A stretch of 64,000 bases of DNA from Spirosoma arboris (GCF_009754945.1 NZ_WPIN01000005.1:434001-498000); one strand, 5' to 3'; numbered from the stretch's first letter, positions 15,844 to 25,028 are shown. Notes: generated by a model from the letters alone, not told the origin. Translations and numbers: made by a program.

Positions 15844-16757
15844 TGCGTGTCATCCTTCTCTCTTTCGTATTTACGTTGAATTGGGTAGTTGCCAATAGTC
15901 AGTCGCCTACACGAAACGATAACGCTCTGGAACGAAAACTCCAAGCTGCACTGGCTAATTTCCGGGGTGATGCGGGCGTGTACGTCCATAATCTTCGCTC
16001 AGGAAAAATTGTCGCTATCAACGCCGACACCTTATTTCCGACGGCAAGTATGATTAAGATTCCGATTCAATGTGGCCTGTTCGACAAAATCCATACAGGT
16101 GAATTAAAGTACGATCAGGAATTAACCTACAAAGACTCGCTCCACTACGACGATGGCATTGTTGGCTCCCTGAAAGAGGGTGCTAAAATTACGCTTAGCA
16201 AGGTGGTTATGCTGATGGAAACGGTCAGCGATAATACCGGTAGTTTATGGTGTCAAGCCCTAGCCGGAGGTGGCACTACGATTAATAACTGGCTCGAAAC
16301 AAACGGGTTTCACCAAACTCGGGTCAACTCCCGAACGCCAGGCCGGGAGGCCAACCGAAATCGATACGGTTGGGGACAGACAACTCCGCGAGAAATGGCT
16401 GAGTTAGTAACCTACATCCGTCAGGGTAAAGCCATTAGCTCCGATGCCAGCGAAGAAATGTATAGAAATCTGGGACGCCAGTATTGGGATAATGATGGGC
16501 TGTCGCAAGTGCCTCCCGATGTAAAAACGGCCTGTAAAAATGGGGCTGTTAACCAGTCTCGTTCAGAAGTTGTCTTCGTGCATGCTCCACATGGAGAGTA
16601 TGTGTACTGTATCATAACCAAGAACCAAAAAGATGAAAGCTGGACACGCACAAATGAAGGTTCTGTACTGTTACGCACGGTAGCAACCACACTATGGCAT
16701 CATTTTGAACCCAAATCAACCTGGAAGCCAGCCGAAGGATATGAAAAGTGGTGGTAA
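15843..16757 (+). CDS. Class A beta-lactamase-like serine hydrolase with KNG in place of KTG
   Basis: 304 aa with an N-terminal signal peptide (about 20 residues). The penicillin-recognising fold shows S69-x-x-K72 in TASMIKIP, SDN at 129-131 and an omega-loop region with E169 in PGREANRN. The third box reads KNG (232-234) rather than K-T/S-G. Overall order and length fit class A beta-lactamases, but the altered KTG box leaves real lactam hydrolysis uncertain; a peptidoglycan-related or other serine hydrolase is possible. It is coupled to the upstream GNAT gene by TAATG and ends at a bidirectional terminator shared with atpH. Confidence 0.8.
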   Translation: MRVILLSFVFTLNWVVANSQSPTRNDNALERKLQAALANFRGDAGVYVHNLRSGKIVAINADTLFPTASMIKIPIQCGLFDKIHTGELKYDQELTYKDSLHYDDGIVGSLKEGAKITLSKVVMLMETVSDNTGSLWCQALAGGGTTINNWLETNGFHQTRVNSRTPGREANRNRYGWGQTTPREMAELVTYIRQGKAISSDASEEMYRNLGRQYWDNDGLSQVPPDVKTACKNGAVNQSRSEVVFVHAPHGEYVYCIITKNQKDESWTRTNEGSVLLRTVATTLWHHFEPKSTWKPAEGYEKWW

Positions 16758-16759
16758 AA

Positions 16760-16796
16760 CAAAAAGTCGCTTTCCATGATAGAAAGCGACTTTTTG
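16760..16796. terminator. Bidirectional terminator between the serine hydrolase and atpH
   Basis: A perfect 15-bp stem 16760-16774 / 16782-16796, 7-base loop, with an A tract on the left and a T tract on the right (TTTTT). It closes both the plus-strand hydrolase pair and the minus-strand ATP synthase operon. Confidence 0.9.
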
Positions 16797-16814
16797 CTCG
16801 AGACAGTTTATGTT

Positions 16815-17354
16815 TTAATTCAGAAACTGCAAACGCAACTCATTCAGCTGACTGCGAATTGACCCATCAATCTGCTGATCGCCAACACGCAACACATAGC
16901 CCCCAATCAGTCTCGAATCGATTTTCTCTTCTAATTCAACCAATTTACTACCGGTTGTTTTCATGACTATTGCCTTAAACTTCTTGCGAAGTGCATCTGT
17001 AAGCGGTACTGTCGTGATAACAGTTGCCCGATCTACGCCTTTCAAGCGGTCATATTGGTTGATGAATTCATCCGCTATAGCGTCCATGATAGGCTCACGG
17101 TTCTTTTTAGCGATGATTTCAAAAAATGACATAGTTACTGGATCAACACGAGTGGCGAAAACAGCTTTTAAAACAGCATTTTTCTTTTCGGCCCGAACAA
17201 TAGGGTTCTTCAACATGAGCAACAATGGCCGGCTTTGCGCCACTGTGTTCTTAAAGAACAGCATGTCTTTATACATTGTCTCAGTCAGGCCATTTTCTCT
17301 GGCCAAATCCAATAGCGATTTGGCATAGCGGGCGGCTACGGTAGCGACTGCCAT
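16815..17354 (-). CDS. atpH: ATP synthase F1 subunit delta
   Basis: 179 aa. The peripheral-stalk subunit that ties F1 alpha to the b dimer. It begins with AARYAKSLLDLA, the family's N-terminal helix, and ends with the conserved VGDQQIDGSIRSQL. It is seven bases downstream of atpF. It is the last gene of the operon here: a terminator follows, and atpA and atpG are not present. Confidence 0.95.
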   Translation of the reverse strand: MAVATVAARYAKSLLDLARENGLTETMYKDMLFFKNTVAQSRPLLLMLKNPIVRAEKKNAVLKAVFATRVDPVTMSFFEIIAKKNREPIMDAIADEFINQYDRLKGVDRATVITTVPLTDALRKKFKAIVMKTTGSKLVELEEKIDSRLIGGYVLRVGDQQIDGSIRSQLNELRLQFLN

Positions 17355-17361
17355 AATCGAA

Positions 17362-17856
17362 TTAGTTTAAGCGTGAGTTTGATACCAGATCGGTCACTAG
17401 TTTCTCCTGCGCCGATTTATCGCTGAGTTCTTTCCGAAGAACTTTCTCTGCAATATCAAGCGAAAGGGTAACAACTTCTTTTTTCATTTGTACGATCAAC
17501 GCCTGCCGTTCGTTTTGCATCGACTCACGAGCCTGTTCCAGAATTCGTTTGCCTTCAGACTCTGCTTTCTCACGTGTATCGGCCAACATTTTATCGGCAG
17601 TTTCTTTCGCACCACGCAAAATAGCTTCGCGCTCAGAACGAGCTTGCGCTAATAATTTCTCGTTATCTGCTTTCAGTGCCGTCATTTCCAGACGGGTTTT
17701 TTCGGCCAGATCGAGTGCACTTTGAATATTGTTTTCGCGCTCGTTCAGGCTTTCCGTAATGGGTTTCCAGGCGAATGCACGAAGAATCAGGAACAGGCCG
17801 AGGAACACCACTACCTGCCAGAATAATAGACCGAGTTCGGGAGTAAGTAAATCCAT
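17362..17856 (-). CDS. atpF: ATP synthase F0 subunit b
   Basis: 164 aa. One N-terminal membrane helix (about residues 8-28, LLFWQVVVFLGLFLILRAF), then a long charged coiled coil that forms the peripheral stalk. WKPI after the helix is typical. It is separated from atpE by 177 bases containing a hairpin, an unusually wide gap inside the operon, and is closely followed by atpH. Confidence 0.95.
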   Translation of the reverse strand: MDLLTPELGLLFWQVVVFLGLFLILRAFAWKPITESLNERENNIQSALDLAEKTRLEMTALKADNEKLLAQARSEREAILRGAKETADKMLADTREKAESEGKRILEQARESMQNERQALIVQMKKEVVTLSLDIAEKVLRKELSDKSAQEKLVTDLVSNSRLN

Positions 17857-17909
17857 GAGTGTGAATTATGGAAAATCAATGTTAGTAATTGTGTAATCAA
17901 TCTTTTGTT

Positions 17910-17955
17910 AGAAAATGTCCACCCGTCGGCAATCCCAAACGGGCGAACATTTTCT
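17910..17955. repeat. Hairpin in the atpE-atpF gap
   Basis: AGAAAATGT-x-C-x-CCCGT (17910-17926) pairs with its reverse complement ending at 17955, with two mismatches, across a short loop. In the minus-strand transcript it lies downstream of atpE and upstream of atpF. It could stabilise the atpE message or partly terminate transcription, helping to produce more c subunit than b. That role is inference. Confidence 0.65.
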
Positions 17956-18033
17956 GAGTAATTAGCGAGCAGTGGAGCCAGTGCCTAATGCAACCAGCCT
18001 ACTCAAACTTAGCGTCTGCGGAACTCAGCCGAA

Positions 18034-18291
18034 TTAGGCTGTAGCAACCAGAAGACAAATAACGGCTGCAAACAGAGCAACGGCCTCGATCAGAGCTGCG
18101 ATGATCAGCATGGCGGTTTGGATACGACCAGCCGCTTCTGGCTGACGAGCAATACCTTCCATTGCACTACCACCAATTTTACCGATACCCAGACCAGCAC
18201 CAATAGCAGCCAGACCAGCACCGATAGCAGCACCCATAACCGAAACACTACCAGTAGCTTCTAACAGCATAGAAAACAACATTGCGAACAT
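18034..18291 (-). CDS. atpE: ATP synthase F0 subunit c
   Basis: 85 aa, two membrane helices joined by the polar loop ARQPEA. The GAAIGAGLAAIGAGLGIG glycine-rich helix 1 is typical. The ion-binding Glu is in AALIEAVALFA. The residues after it (A-V) lack the Ser/Thr that marks sodium-binding rings, so proton coupling is likely. The ATG at 18291 is preferred to a TTG three codons upstream. A small hairpin (18342-18349 / 18358-18365) lies just upstream. Confidence 0.95.
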   Translation of the reverse strand: MFAMLFSMLLEATGSVSVMGAAIGAGLAAIGAGLGIGKIGGSAMEGIARQPEAAGRIQTAMLIIAALIEAVALFAAVICLLVATA

Positions 18292-18377
18292 AATCGTCAA
18301 ACAGATTTATTAGTGAAACAAAAGATTGCGTATTGATTGGCGATTTACGATGTAAAGCGTAAATCACACTTCGTAAA

Positions 18378-19490
18378 TTAGTGCGCTTCCGCGCCTTCGT
18401 AACCGATACCGTGGTCGGCCTCATGATGTTCCTCTACAGCGCTACCGATGTACATAGCCGTCAGCAGCGTGAAGATGAACGCTTGTAGAAACGCCACCAA
18501 CAATTCGATTAAATTCAAAAACAAAGTAAAAAACAGGACAACGGGGCTGATGGCAATGCTAGTACCCATACCGCCCATGTGATTGGCCATAAAAATCAGG
18601 CCTAGCAAGCTCAGAATGATAATGTGACCAGCAGTAATGTTGGCGAATAACCGAATCATGAGCGATAGTGGCTTCATGAACACACCCACAATTTCAACGG
18701 GAATCATAATTGGCAGCAACGCAACCGGAACACCCGTTGGCTTTAGAATGTGCAACCAGTAATGTTTATTACCACTGAACGTAACAATCAGGAAGGTAAT
18801 AACAGAGAGTACCAGCGTGACAGCAATATTACCCGTTAGGTTAGCGGCACCGGGTAGCAAACCCAGCAAGTTATTAATCAGAATGAAAAAGAACAGGGTT
18901 AGCAGATAGGGTAAAAACTTGGTGTACTTAGGACCAATGCTTGGCTTGGCAATTTCGTCGCGGACAAACAGGATGATTGGTTCCAGAAACGACTGAATGC
19001 CTTTGGGTGCTTTTCCTTTATTCTTCGCATATCCTTTACTAACCGAAGAAAACACCAAAATCATAATAATGGCACTTAATATCAGCGAGGCTACATTCTT
19101 AGTAATCGAGAAATTATAGAATTTCGCTTCATGATCAACTTTGCCCGCTTCATCAACACGGTGAATTTTACCATGTTCGTTCTTATAGCCATTATATACC
19201 TGCTCGTGAGCTAGTTGTGATGACGAAAAAATCTCCAGGCCCCTATCTTTCGAGTACAGAATTACAGGTAATGGCACTGTAACACCGTGAGCAAACTCCC
19301 AGCCATGATCGTCTTTAATGTGGTGCATAATCATTTCACCTACATTAAATTTTCCTTTAGGAGCGGCTGCTTCGCCTTCGTGTTGGGCATGTGCCTCGCC
19401 CTCCTGATTATGCTCCTGCGCCTTCGCGCCTACTAACGAACTCAAAATGAGAGCCGTTGCTAACAAAAATTGCTTAATTGACGAACGCAT
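18378..19490 (-). CDS. atpB: ATP synthase F0 subunit a
   Basis: 370 aa, long for this subunit. The first 22 residues look like a signal peptide (ATALILSSLVGAKAQ), followed by about 120 residues with a His/Glu-rich stretch before the membrane part, as in other Bacteroidota. The essential Arg is in SLMIRLFANITAGH, and the terminal helices read NLIELLVAFLQAFIFTLLTAMYIG. Two adjacent ATGs (19493, 19490) are possible starts; a much longer open frame overlaps the upstream gene and was rejected. It forms the proton channel with the c ring. Confidence 0.93.
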   Translation of the reverse strand: MRSSIKQFLLATALILSSLVGAKAQEHNQEGEAHAQHEGEAAAPKGKFNVGEMIMHHIKDDHGWEFAHGVTVPLPVILYSKDRGLEIFSSSQLAHEQVYNGYKNEHGKIHRVDEAGKVDHEAKFYNFSITKNVASLILSAIIMILVFSSVSKGYAKNKGKAPKGIQSFLEPIILFVRDEIAKPSIGPKYTKFLPYLLTLFFFILINNLLGLLPGAANLTGNIAVTLVLSVITFLIVTFSGNKHYWLHILKPTGVPVALLPIMIPVEIVGVFMKPLSLMIRLFANITAGHIIILSLLGLIFMANHMGGMGTSIAISPVVLFFTLFLNLIELLVAFLQAFIFTLLTAMYIGSAVEEHHEADHGIGYEGAEAH

Positions 19491-19512
19491 CATATGATGT
19501 GACAGATCCTTT

Positions 19513-19875
19513 TTACGAATCGCGTCGCAAGTTACGAGTAAGCGTCCAAATCTCAAAGCCTGTGTAACATATATATAGTACAAGAAAGTCCAAAACGAAG
19601 GCTCGACGTTGCTCAATGTGCCGGAATAAAAAAAAACCGATGAAGGCCAGCCCAAGTATCAAACGAGCAACGGTGGCGGCTAAGTAAAGTGGGATAAATC
19701 GTTCTTGATTGCCTTGTAAACCAGTCTCTACCAGTCGGTGAGTTAGGAATGAGACGCTAAGGAAAAAGATCAATAGAATTTTCCAATCAGGATGTAGCCA
19801 AGGTGAAACAGAATATCGTTCGGCTACGAAAAATACAATTGCTAATATGATGGTAAATAAGAATGTACGAAGCAT
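19513..19875 (-). CDS. AtpI-like small membrane protein of the ATP synthase operon
   Basis: 120 aa from the ATG at 19875 (MLRTFLFTIILAIVFF). The longer frame starts inside a tandem heptad repeat and was rejected. Four hydrophobic helices (about residues 3-18, 30-45, 60-82, 92-108). Position between atpZ and atpB is that of atpI, whose product helps c-ring assembly. Sequence alone does not prove AtpI. Confidence 0.65.
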   Translation of the reverse strand: MLRTFLFTIILAIVFFVAERYSVSPWLHPDWKILLIFFLSVSFLTHRLVETGLQGNQERFIPLYLAATVARLILGLAFIGFFLFRHIEQRRAFVLDFLVLYICYTGFEIWTLTRNLRRDS

Positions 19876-19910
19876 GAGGCAGGGAGCAGGGAGCATGAGG
19901 CAGGGAGCAG
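19869..19910. repeat. Tandem heptad repeat, GRRGCAK type
   Basis: Six consecutive 7-base units fit GRRGCAK (variants GAAGCAT, GAGGCAG, GGAGCAG, GGAGCAT), with no slippage between 19869 and 19910. The first unit overlaps the likely start codon region of the AtpI-like gene. A weak complementary stretch (TTTTGCTCC, 19922-19930) follows. The words GAGGCAG and GGAGC recur in the hairpin at 48009. Confidence 0.92.
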
Positions 19911-19943
19911 AATAGTTAAGCTTTTGCTCCTTGCACTACGCAC

Positions 19944-20219
19944 CTACCTTTTTATCAATTGGCGAATAAATAAATAAAGTGAGGCTCCAATTGCAGTTAA
20001 TGATAGTATAATTGTCCAGATAGGCCGATGATTTTGCTGCCAGGCATCTAATTTCATGCCTGCCCAGACACCTAATCCAATTGTACCGAGCATTTGAAAA
20101 GCAATACCGCTAAATTGCACAAATGATGTTGTTTTTTCGGTCGCTTTTTTCAGAGGTTCATTACCCCGAACGGGCTTATCTGAGTTACTTTGATCGGGTT
20201 GGTCGGGAGCGTTTTCCAT
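19944..20219 (-). CDS. AtpZ/AtpI-family protein (first gene of the ATP synthase operon)
   Basis: 91 aa from the ATG at 20219; a longer frame begins eleven codons upstream. A polar, charged N-terminus (about 35 residues) is followed by two membrane helices (FSGIAFQMLGTIGLGVWAGMKL; TIILSLTAIGASLYLFIRQL) with the GxWxGxxLD pattern of AtpZ/AtpI. These proteins are operon-linked and aid Mg2+ supply or rotor assembly. Divergent to sprE. Confidence 0.8.
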   Translation of the reverse strand: MENAPDQPDQSNSDKPVRGNEPLKKATEKTTSFVQFSGIAFQMLGTIGLGVWAGMKLDAWQQNHRPIWTIILSLTAIGASLYLFIRQLIKR

Positions 20220-20334
20220 AGAATTAGGACTGAAAGACGATATGCTGTACAAAATTCGTTAATTTGGCCTAACGTTCCATATTGCCTAACCGACCTGCAA
20301 CGTTTTAATACGAGTGACCACGTGTTATTTCCGA

Positions 20335-22584
20335 ATGTCCCGCTATTATCGCTATCACCTCTTTCTGTTTTATACGGTCCTGATTGCACTGACCGGCGAG
20401 CTGGTTTCATGTTCGCAATATAGCACTAAGCCCGTCAGTAAAGGGTATCATAATCTGACAGCCCATTTCAATGCTTATGTAATTGCCCGCGATGAAATTG
20501 CCCAGGCCGAGCAAGAACTATTTAAAAAGAGGCAGGAAAATTATAACCAGTTATTGCCCATCCTGCTTCCAGTCGACTCAATGCTGATTCTGCCGGTGAA
20601 ACCTCAATTGGATGATGCGATAAAGAAGGCCTCAATTATTCCTGAACGCCACCAAAATAGTAAATGGCTCGATAATGCCTATATACTTATTGGTCGGGCA
20701 CGACTGTTGAAGCAAGATTTACCGAATGCAATTGAAGTATTCAAGTATGTAAATACAAAAGGAACCAATGAGGACGATAAACATACTGCCTTAGTAGGAT
20801 TGATGCGGGCTTATGTTGAAGCCAGCGACTATACAAATGCCCTGAATGTGGCTGAGTATCTAAGAAATCAACCGCTTAACAAGGTTAACACCCGCGATTT
20901 TTACCTGACAAAAGCCTACCTGCACGAACGGCAAGGTGAGTATGCAACTGCAGCGGGTATTCTGGATGCTACGTTTCCAGTCCTGAAAAAAGGAGAATCT
21001 ACGGCCCGGCTTCACCTTATTGCAGGACAATTGTATGATCTCATTGGTCAGCCCGCCAAGGCGGTTGATCATTACCGACAAGTACTCAAATCACGACCAA
21101 GCTACGATCAGTCTTTTTATGCTAACCTCTACGCTATTCAAAGTAATGGTTTGACAGGCGACCAGAAACGAATGGCACAGTCAAATGAAACGTTTGAGGA
21201 GTTGCTGAATGATCGCAAAAATGCCGATCTAAAAGACAAAATTTATTTTACGATGGGGTTGCTCGAAGCTCGTAATGGACGAATCGACAAGGCCATTAAA
21301 CTATATAGTCAGTCGATTCAGGCGGCAGGCTCCAATACCTTGCAAGTGCCATACACTTATCTGGAAATTGGTAAATTGTATTTTGAGAAGAAGGCTGACT
21401 ACACTCACGCAAAAGTATATTACGATAGTGCATTAGCATTGCTTCCAAAGCAATCGGCCGATTACGCAGCGCTACTGAATCGAAAAAAGACGTTGGATGA
21501 GTTCGTTTTGTATCAAACAACCATTCGAACTGATGACAGTTTATTGAATCTGGCAAAAATGGACCCTGCTGCTCTTGATAAACTGCTGGATAACACAATC
21601 ACTAAACGCGAAAAAGAAGATAAAGCTCAGGCTGCTCTTGCGCAGCAAATTGTGGACAAAGCAACAAACGGAAATATCAATTCTGTACCAGGTGCTACTA
21701 ACTCTAATTTACAACCCAACGAACGTTGGGTCTTGTACAATCCGGTTACTTTAAGTCAGGGTCGGCAGGAATTCTCTGTAGTTTGGGGCAATCGACCACT
21801 CGAAGACAACTGGCGACGTAGTAATAAAGAGTCGTCGGAAGCCGTTGCAGGTGTAAATAGTCCTGTTGCAGGTGCATCACCCGCCAATTCAGTAAATCCC
21901 AATGCACCTTTATCACCAGCCGATGCATCGGGCCCGGCGGCTGACTTGACTGGTCCTGCTGCTGGCCGGAAAGCCAAGAAAGATGCCATGATGGCAAAAA
22001 TTCCCTTTACGAAGGAAGCGCAGGTTGTGGCTAATCAACGAATTGAAAATGCATTGTACAAATTAGGAAAGCTTTATAAATTTCAGCTGAATCAACCTGC
22101 CGATGCCATTCCTACGTTTGAACAATTATTAACAAGGTACCCAAATACACTCCAGAAACCAGAAGTCTACTATCTCCTGTATCTTTCCAATGAACAGCTA
22201 GGAAAAACCTCATCCTGGAAGGATAAATTGCTGGCCGAATATCCAAATACCTCTTACGCTCGTCTAACGGGGAAGGCGGCTGTTCATACAACTGATTCAG
22301 AAGCGCAGGCTCTTAAGACGTATACGGCTATTTATGAACTGTATAAGACCAATCCAACAGAAGCATTAGCTCGCGCAGAAACAGCAATGAGTGGCGTCGC
22401 TGGTACCCAGTTAGAAGACAAACTGGCTTTACTCCGGGTTATGTTAATTGGTAAGGTTCAGAATGTGGAGGCTTATCGTCAGGCATTGACTGAATTCGTA
22501 CGTGATTATCCAGGTAGCCAATTGCTCCCTCGTGTAAAAGAAATGCAAGTCGCTGCCGAACAGGCAACAGCAAAAAGAAAATAA
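20335..22584 (+). CDS. sprE: T9SS-associated TPR lipoprotein (SprE/PorW family)
   Basis: 749 aa. The ATG at 20335 gives a lipoprotein signal with lipobox-like ELVSC (Cys near residue 26); a GTG start seven codons upstream was rejected. KGYHNLTAHFNAYVIARDE right after the Cys is the hallmark opening of SprE/PorW. Tetratricopeptide repeats fill about residues 85-370 and 560-740, with a Pro/Ala/Ser-rich linker between. SprE/PorW is an outer-membrane-attached periplasmic protein required for type IX secretion. The gldKLMN genes 5 kb away support this. Confidence 0.85.
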   Translation: MSRYYRYHLFLFYTVLIALTGELVSCSQYSTKPVSKGYHNLTAHFNAYVIARDEIAQAEQELFKKRQENYNQLLPILLPVDSMLILPVKPQLDDAIKKASIIPERHQNSKWLDNAYILIGRARLLKQDLPNAIEVFKYVNTKGTNEDDKHTALVGLMRAYVEASDYTNALNVAEYLRNQPLNKVNTRDFYLTKAYLHERQGEYATAAGILDATFPVLKKGESTARLHLIAGQLYDLIGQPAKAVDHYRQVLKSRPSYDQSFYANLYAIQSNGLTGDQKRMAQSNETFEELLNDRKNADLKDKIYFTMGLLEARNGRIDKAIKLYSQSIQAAGSNTLQVPYTYLEIGKLYFEKKADYTHAKVYYDSALALLPKQSADYAALLNRKKTLDEFVLYQTTIRTDDSLLNLAKMDPAALDKLLDNTITKREKEDKAQAALAQQIVDKATNGNINSVPGATNSNLQPNERWVLYNPVTLSQGRQEFSVVWGNRPLEDNWRRSNKESSEAVAGVNSPVAGASPANSVNPNAPLSPADASGPAADLTGPAAGRKAKKDAMMAKIPFTKEAQVVANQRIENALYKLGKLYKFQLNQPADAIPTFEQLLTRYPNTLQKPEVYYLLYLSNEQLGKTSSWKDKLLAEYPNTSYARLTGKAAVHTTDSEAQALKTYTAIYELYKTNPTEALARAETAMSGVAGTQLEDKLALLRVMLIGKVQNVEAYRQALTEFVRDYPGSQLLPRVKEMQVAAEQATAKRK

Positions 22585-22591
22585 GTTCAAC

Positions 22592-22654
22592 GTTTCGTGT
22601 TTCAGGTTCCAGGTTAAAAGCGAATCAGCCAACCTGGAACCTGAAACACGAAAC
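22592..22654. repeat. Perfect 24-bp inverted repeat with heptad words (sprE-PBP gap)
   Basis: Arms 22592-22615 and 22631-22654 are exact reverse complements, loop 15 bases. The left arm is three 7-base units (GTTTCGT, GTTTCAG, GTTCCAG) plus GTT. It occupies almost all of the 86-base gap between two co-directional genes and ends 16 bases before the PBP start. No T tract. Confidence 0.95.
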
Positions 22655-22670
22655 CTGAAACAAAAAATCA

Positions 22671-25028
22671 ATGATTGAATTTGCACCCGGACCATACCGG
22701 ACTATCATCCGAAATCTCTGGCGCTACTCGCTGATTGGCATAGTTCTATTGATTCTATATGTTCTGGCAGTTAGCTACAACTTCTTATGGTTATTTGGCG
22801 GTATGCCTAGCCTGAAAACCCTCGAAAACCCTAAAAGCGAGGAAGCGTCGGAAGTTTACACGGCCGATCATCAGTTGCTGGGTAAGTATTATGTTGAAAA
22901 TCGAACGCCGATTGAAATCTCGCAGGTATCCCCCAACGTTACCTCAGCCCTGTTGGCAACTGAAGATGCCCGCTTTATCAAACACTCAGGCATCGACCCT
23001 CGCTCGCTTTTTCGGGCGGTAGGAGGATTTCTTACTTTTCGCGATGCGTCGAGTTCGGGAGGAGGTAGTACGCTTACACAACAAACAGCCAAAAATCTTT
23101 TCGATACCCGGCAGGAAGAACTTCGTGGTGTGTTAGGACATATTCCTGTCATTGGTCTGGTGATTGCCAAAACTAAGGAATGGATTCTGGCGGTGCGTCT
23201 AGAGCGTAATTATACCAAGCAGGAGGTTATGATGATGTACCTCAATACGGTGTCATTTGGCAATAACACCTATGGTATTAAGACGGCGGCCAAAACCTAT
23301 TTCAGTAAAGAGCCCTGGAATCTGAACGTAGAAGAAGCTGCTATGTTGGTCGGAATGCTAAAAAACCCGACATTCTACAATCCACGTTTGTCTGAAGAAC
23401 GGACAAAAGAACGTCGGAATGTTGTACTGGGGCAGATGAAGAAATACAAATTTCTGAGTGATGAGCAGTATTTTACCTACAAACGTAAACCTCTGAAACT
23501 CGATTTTAGCGTCGAGAATCAGAATACGGGCATGGCAGCTTATTTCCGCTCGGTGATCAAAGACGACATTAAACGGTGGATTCGGCAATACAATGAAGAA
23601 AATCCTGGTGCTGAGTTAGATCTTTATACAAGTGGACTGAAAATTTTCACGACTATCGACTCACGTATGCAGACCTACGCCGAAGAGGCCGTTATGGCAA
23701 ACATGCGCGATCAGCAGAAGAAATTTTACGAACACTGGCGCGGTCGAAATCCTTGGGTACAAAAAGATAGGCGAACGAAGAAATACATCGAAATTCCTGG
23801 ATTTATTCAAAACGTGGCCCGCCGAACTACACGCTATAAGCAGCTCAAAGCACTCTACGGTGCAGACGAAAAAGCCATCTGGCAGGACATGCAGAAGCCT
23901 ATCAAGATGAAAGTATTTGTGTATGGTGGCAGACGCAATGAGAAAGATACAACCTTAAGTCCACTTGACTCTATCCGTTATTACAAACGACTGCTAAATA
24001 CAGGATTCATGTCAATGGACCCTCGCAATGGGTATGTGAAAGCTTGGGTAGGTGGCGTCAGTTTTAAACACATGAAGTTCGACCATGTTCGACAGAGCCG
24101 TCGCCAACCTGGCTCGACCTTCAAGCCATTTGTTTATCTAACGGCTATGGATCAGGGATTTGTAACGCCCTGTAGTCGTATTACCGACCAGCCAACTACG
24201 TTTGCTCACGGAGAGGATAACAATGGCGGACCAGCCTGGACTCCGCATAATTCAAATGGGAAATATAGTTATCAGAGTTTGTCACTGCGTGAAGCGTTAG
24301 GGCAGTCGATTAATACGGTTAGCGCCCAGTTGATTAAGAAAACGCGGGCAGCCGAGGTTATTAAGTACGCACACGAAATGGGCATCGAAAGCAAAGATCT
24401 ACCCGAAAATCCAACCCTTTGTCTTGGTACAGGTGATGTGGCTGTGTATGAAATGGTGGCAGCTTATTGTGCATTTGCAAATGGTGGTATGCGTGTTCGT
24501 CCCATGATGCTTGTACAGATTCAGGACAAGAATGGGAATGTCTTAAAGAATTTTACGCCAGATGCTAAACAGGTTATTAGCTCTAACCGAGCTTACGAAA
24601 TGTTGCATCTTATGCGAGGGGCTGTTGAAGAGCCTAATGGCACAGCTAAGCGGTTAGAAACGCAGTATAAATTATTAGAAGGTGGCAACGAGATTGCGGC
24701 TAAAACCGGTACTACCTCAAATTACTCAGATGGTTGGTTCATGGGGCTGACCCAGCACCTTGTCTCAGGCTTATGGGTAGGTGGCGATGATCGATCAATT
24801 CACTTCCGTACCATCGAATTGGGTCAGGGAGGTCACGTAGCGATGCCTGCCTGGGCGATGTATATGCAGAAAATTTACAAAGATCCTACACTAACAACTT
24901 ATCGTCCTGAGCCATTCCGAAAACCCAACAACTTCAAGATTGATTGTGGCGGCTATAATATCGACTCATCGCAACGGTATATTCCACCTAAAGTTGTACC
25001 GGAAGATGAAGACGAAATATTACAGTAA
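22671..25028 (+). CDS. Class A penicillin-binding protein (PBP1A-like)
   Basis: 785 aa. A short cytoplasmic tail and one membrane helix (about residues 15-38) are followed by a GT51 glycosyltransferase domain (ATEDARFIKHSGID with the catalytic Glu, then GGSTLTQQTAKNLF). The transpeptidase domain has SxxK in GSTFKP, SxN in GQSINT and KTGTT. It polymerises and crosslinks peptidoglycan in the periplasm. All catalytic motifs are intact. It lies between sprE and uvrC in the same direction and ends at a hairpin. Confidence 0.96.
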   Translation: MIEFAPGPYRTIIRNLWRYSLIGIVLLILYVLAVSYNFLWLFGGMPSLKTLENPKSEEASEVYTADHQLLGKYYVENRTPIEISQVSPNVTSALLATEDARFIKHSGIDPRSLFRAVGGFLTFRDASSSGGGSTLTQQTAKNLFDTRQEELRGVLGHIPVIGLVIAKTKEWILAVRLERNYTKQEVMMMYLNTVSFGNNTYGIKTAAKTYFSKEPWNLNVEEAAMLVGMLKNPTFYNPRLSEERTKERRNVVLGQMKKYKFLSDEQYFTYKRKPLKLDFSVENQNTGMAAYFRSVIKDDIKRWIRQYNEENPGAELDLYTSGLKIFTTIDSRMQTYAEEAVMANMRDQQKKFYEHWRGRNPWVQKDRRTKKYIEIPGFIQNVARRTTRYKQLKALYGADEKAIWQDMQKPIKMKVFVYGGRRNEKDTTLSPLDSIRYYKRLLNTGFMSMDPRNGYVKAWVGGVSFKHMKFDHVRQSRRQPGSTFKPFVYLTAMDQGFVTPCSRITDQPTTFAHGEDNNGGPAWTPHNSNGKYSYQSLSLREALGQSINTVSAQLIKKTRAAEVIKYAHEMGIESKDLPENPTLCLGTGDVAVYEMVAAYCAFANGGMRVRPMMLVQIQDKNGNVLKNFTPDAKQVISSNRAYEMLHLMRGAVEEPNGTAKRLETQYKLLEGGNEIAAKTGTTSNYSDGWFMGLTQHLVSGLWVGGDDRSIHFRTIELGQGGHVAMPAWAMYMQKIYKDPTLTTYRPEPFRKPNNFKIDCGGYNIDSSQRYIPPKVVPEDEDEILQ

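Noticed and set aside
18378..19655. Long form of atpB starting at 19655
   Set aside because: It overlaps the AtpI-like gene in another frame; the ATGs at 19493/19490 directly precede a clean signal peptide.
19869..19910. Short tandem repeats that could suggest a CRISPR array
   Set aside because: The units are 7 bases with no spacers and no cas genes are present.
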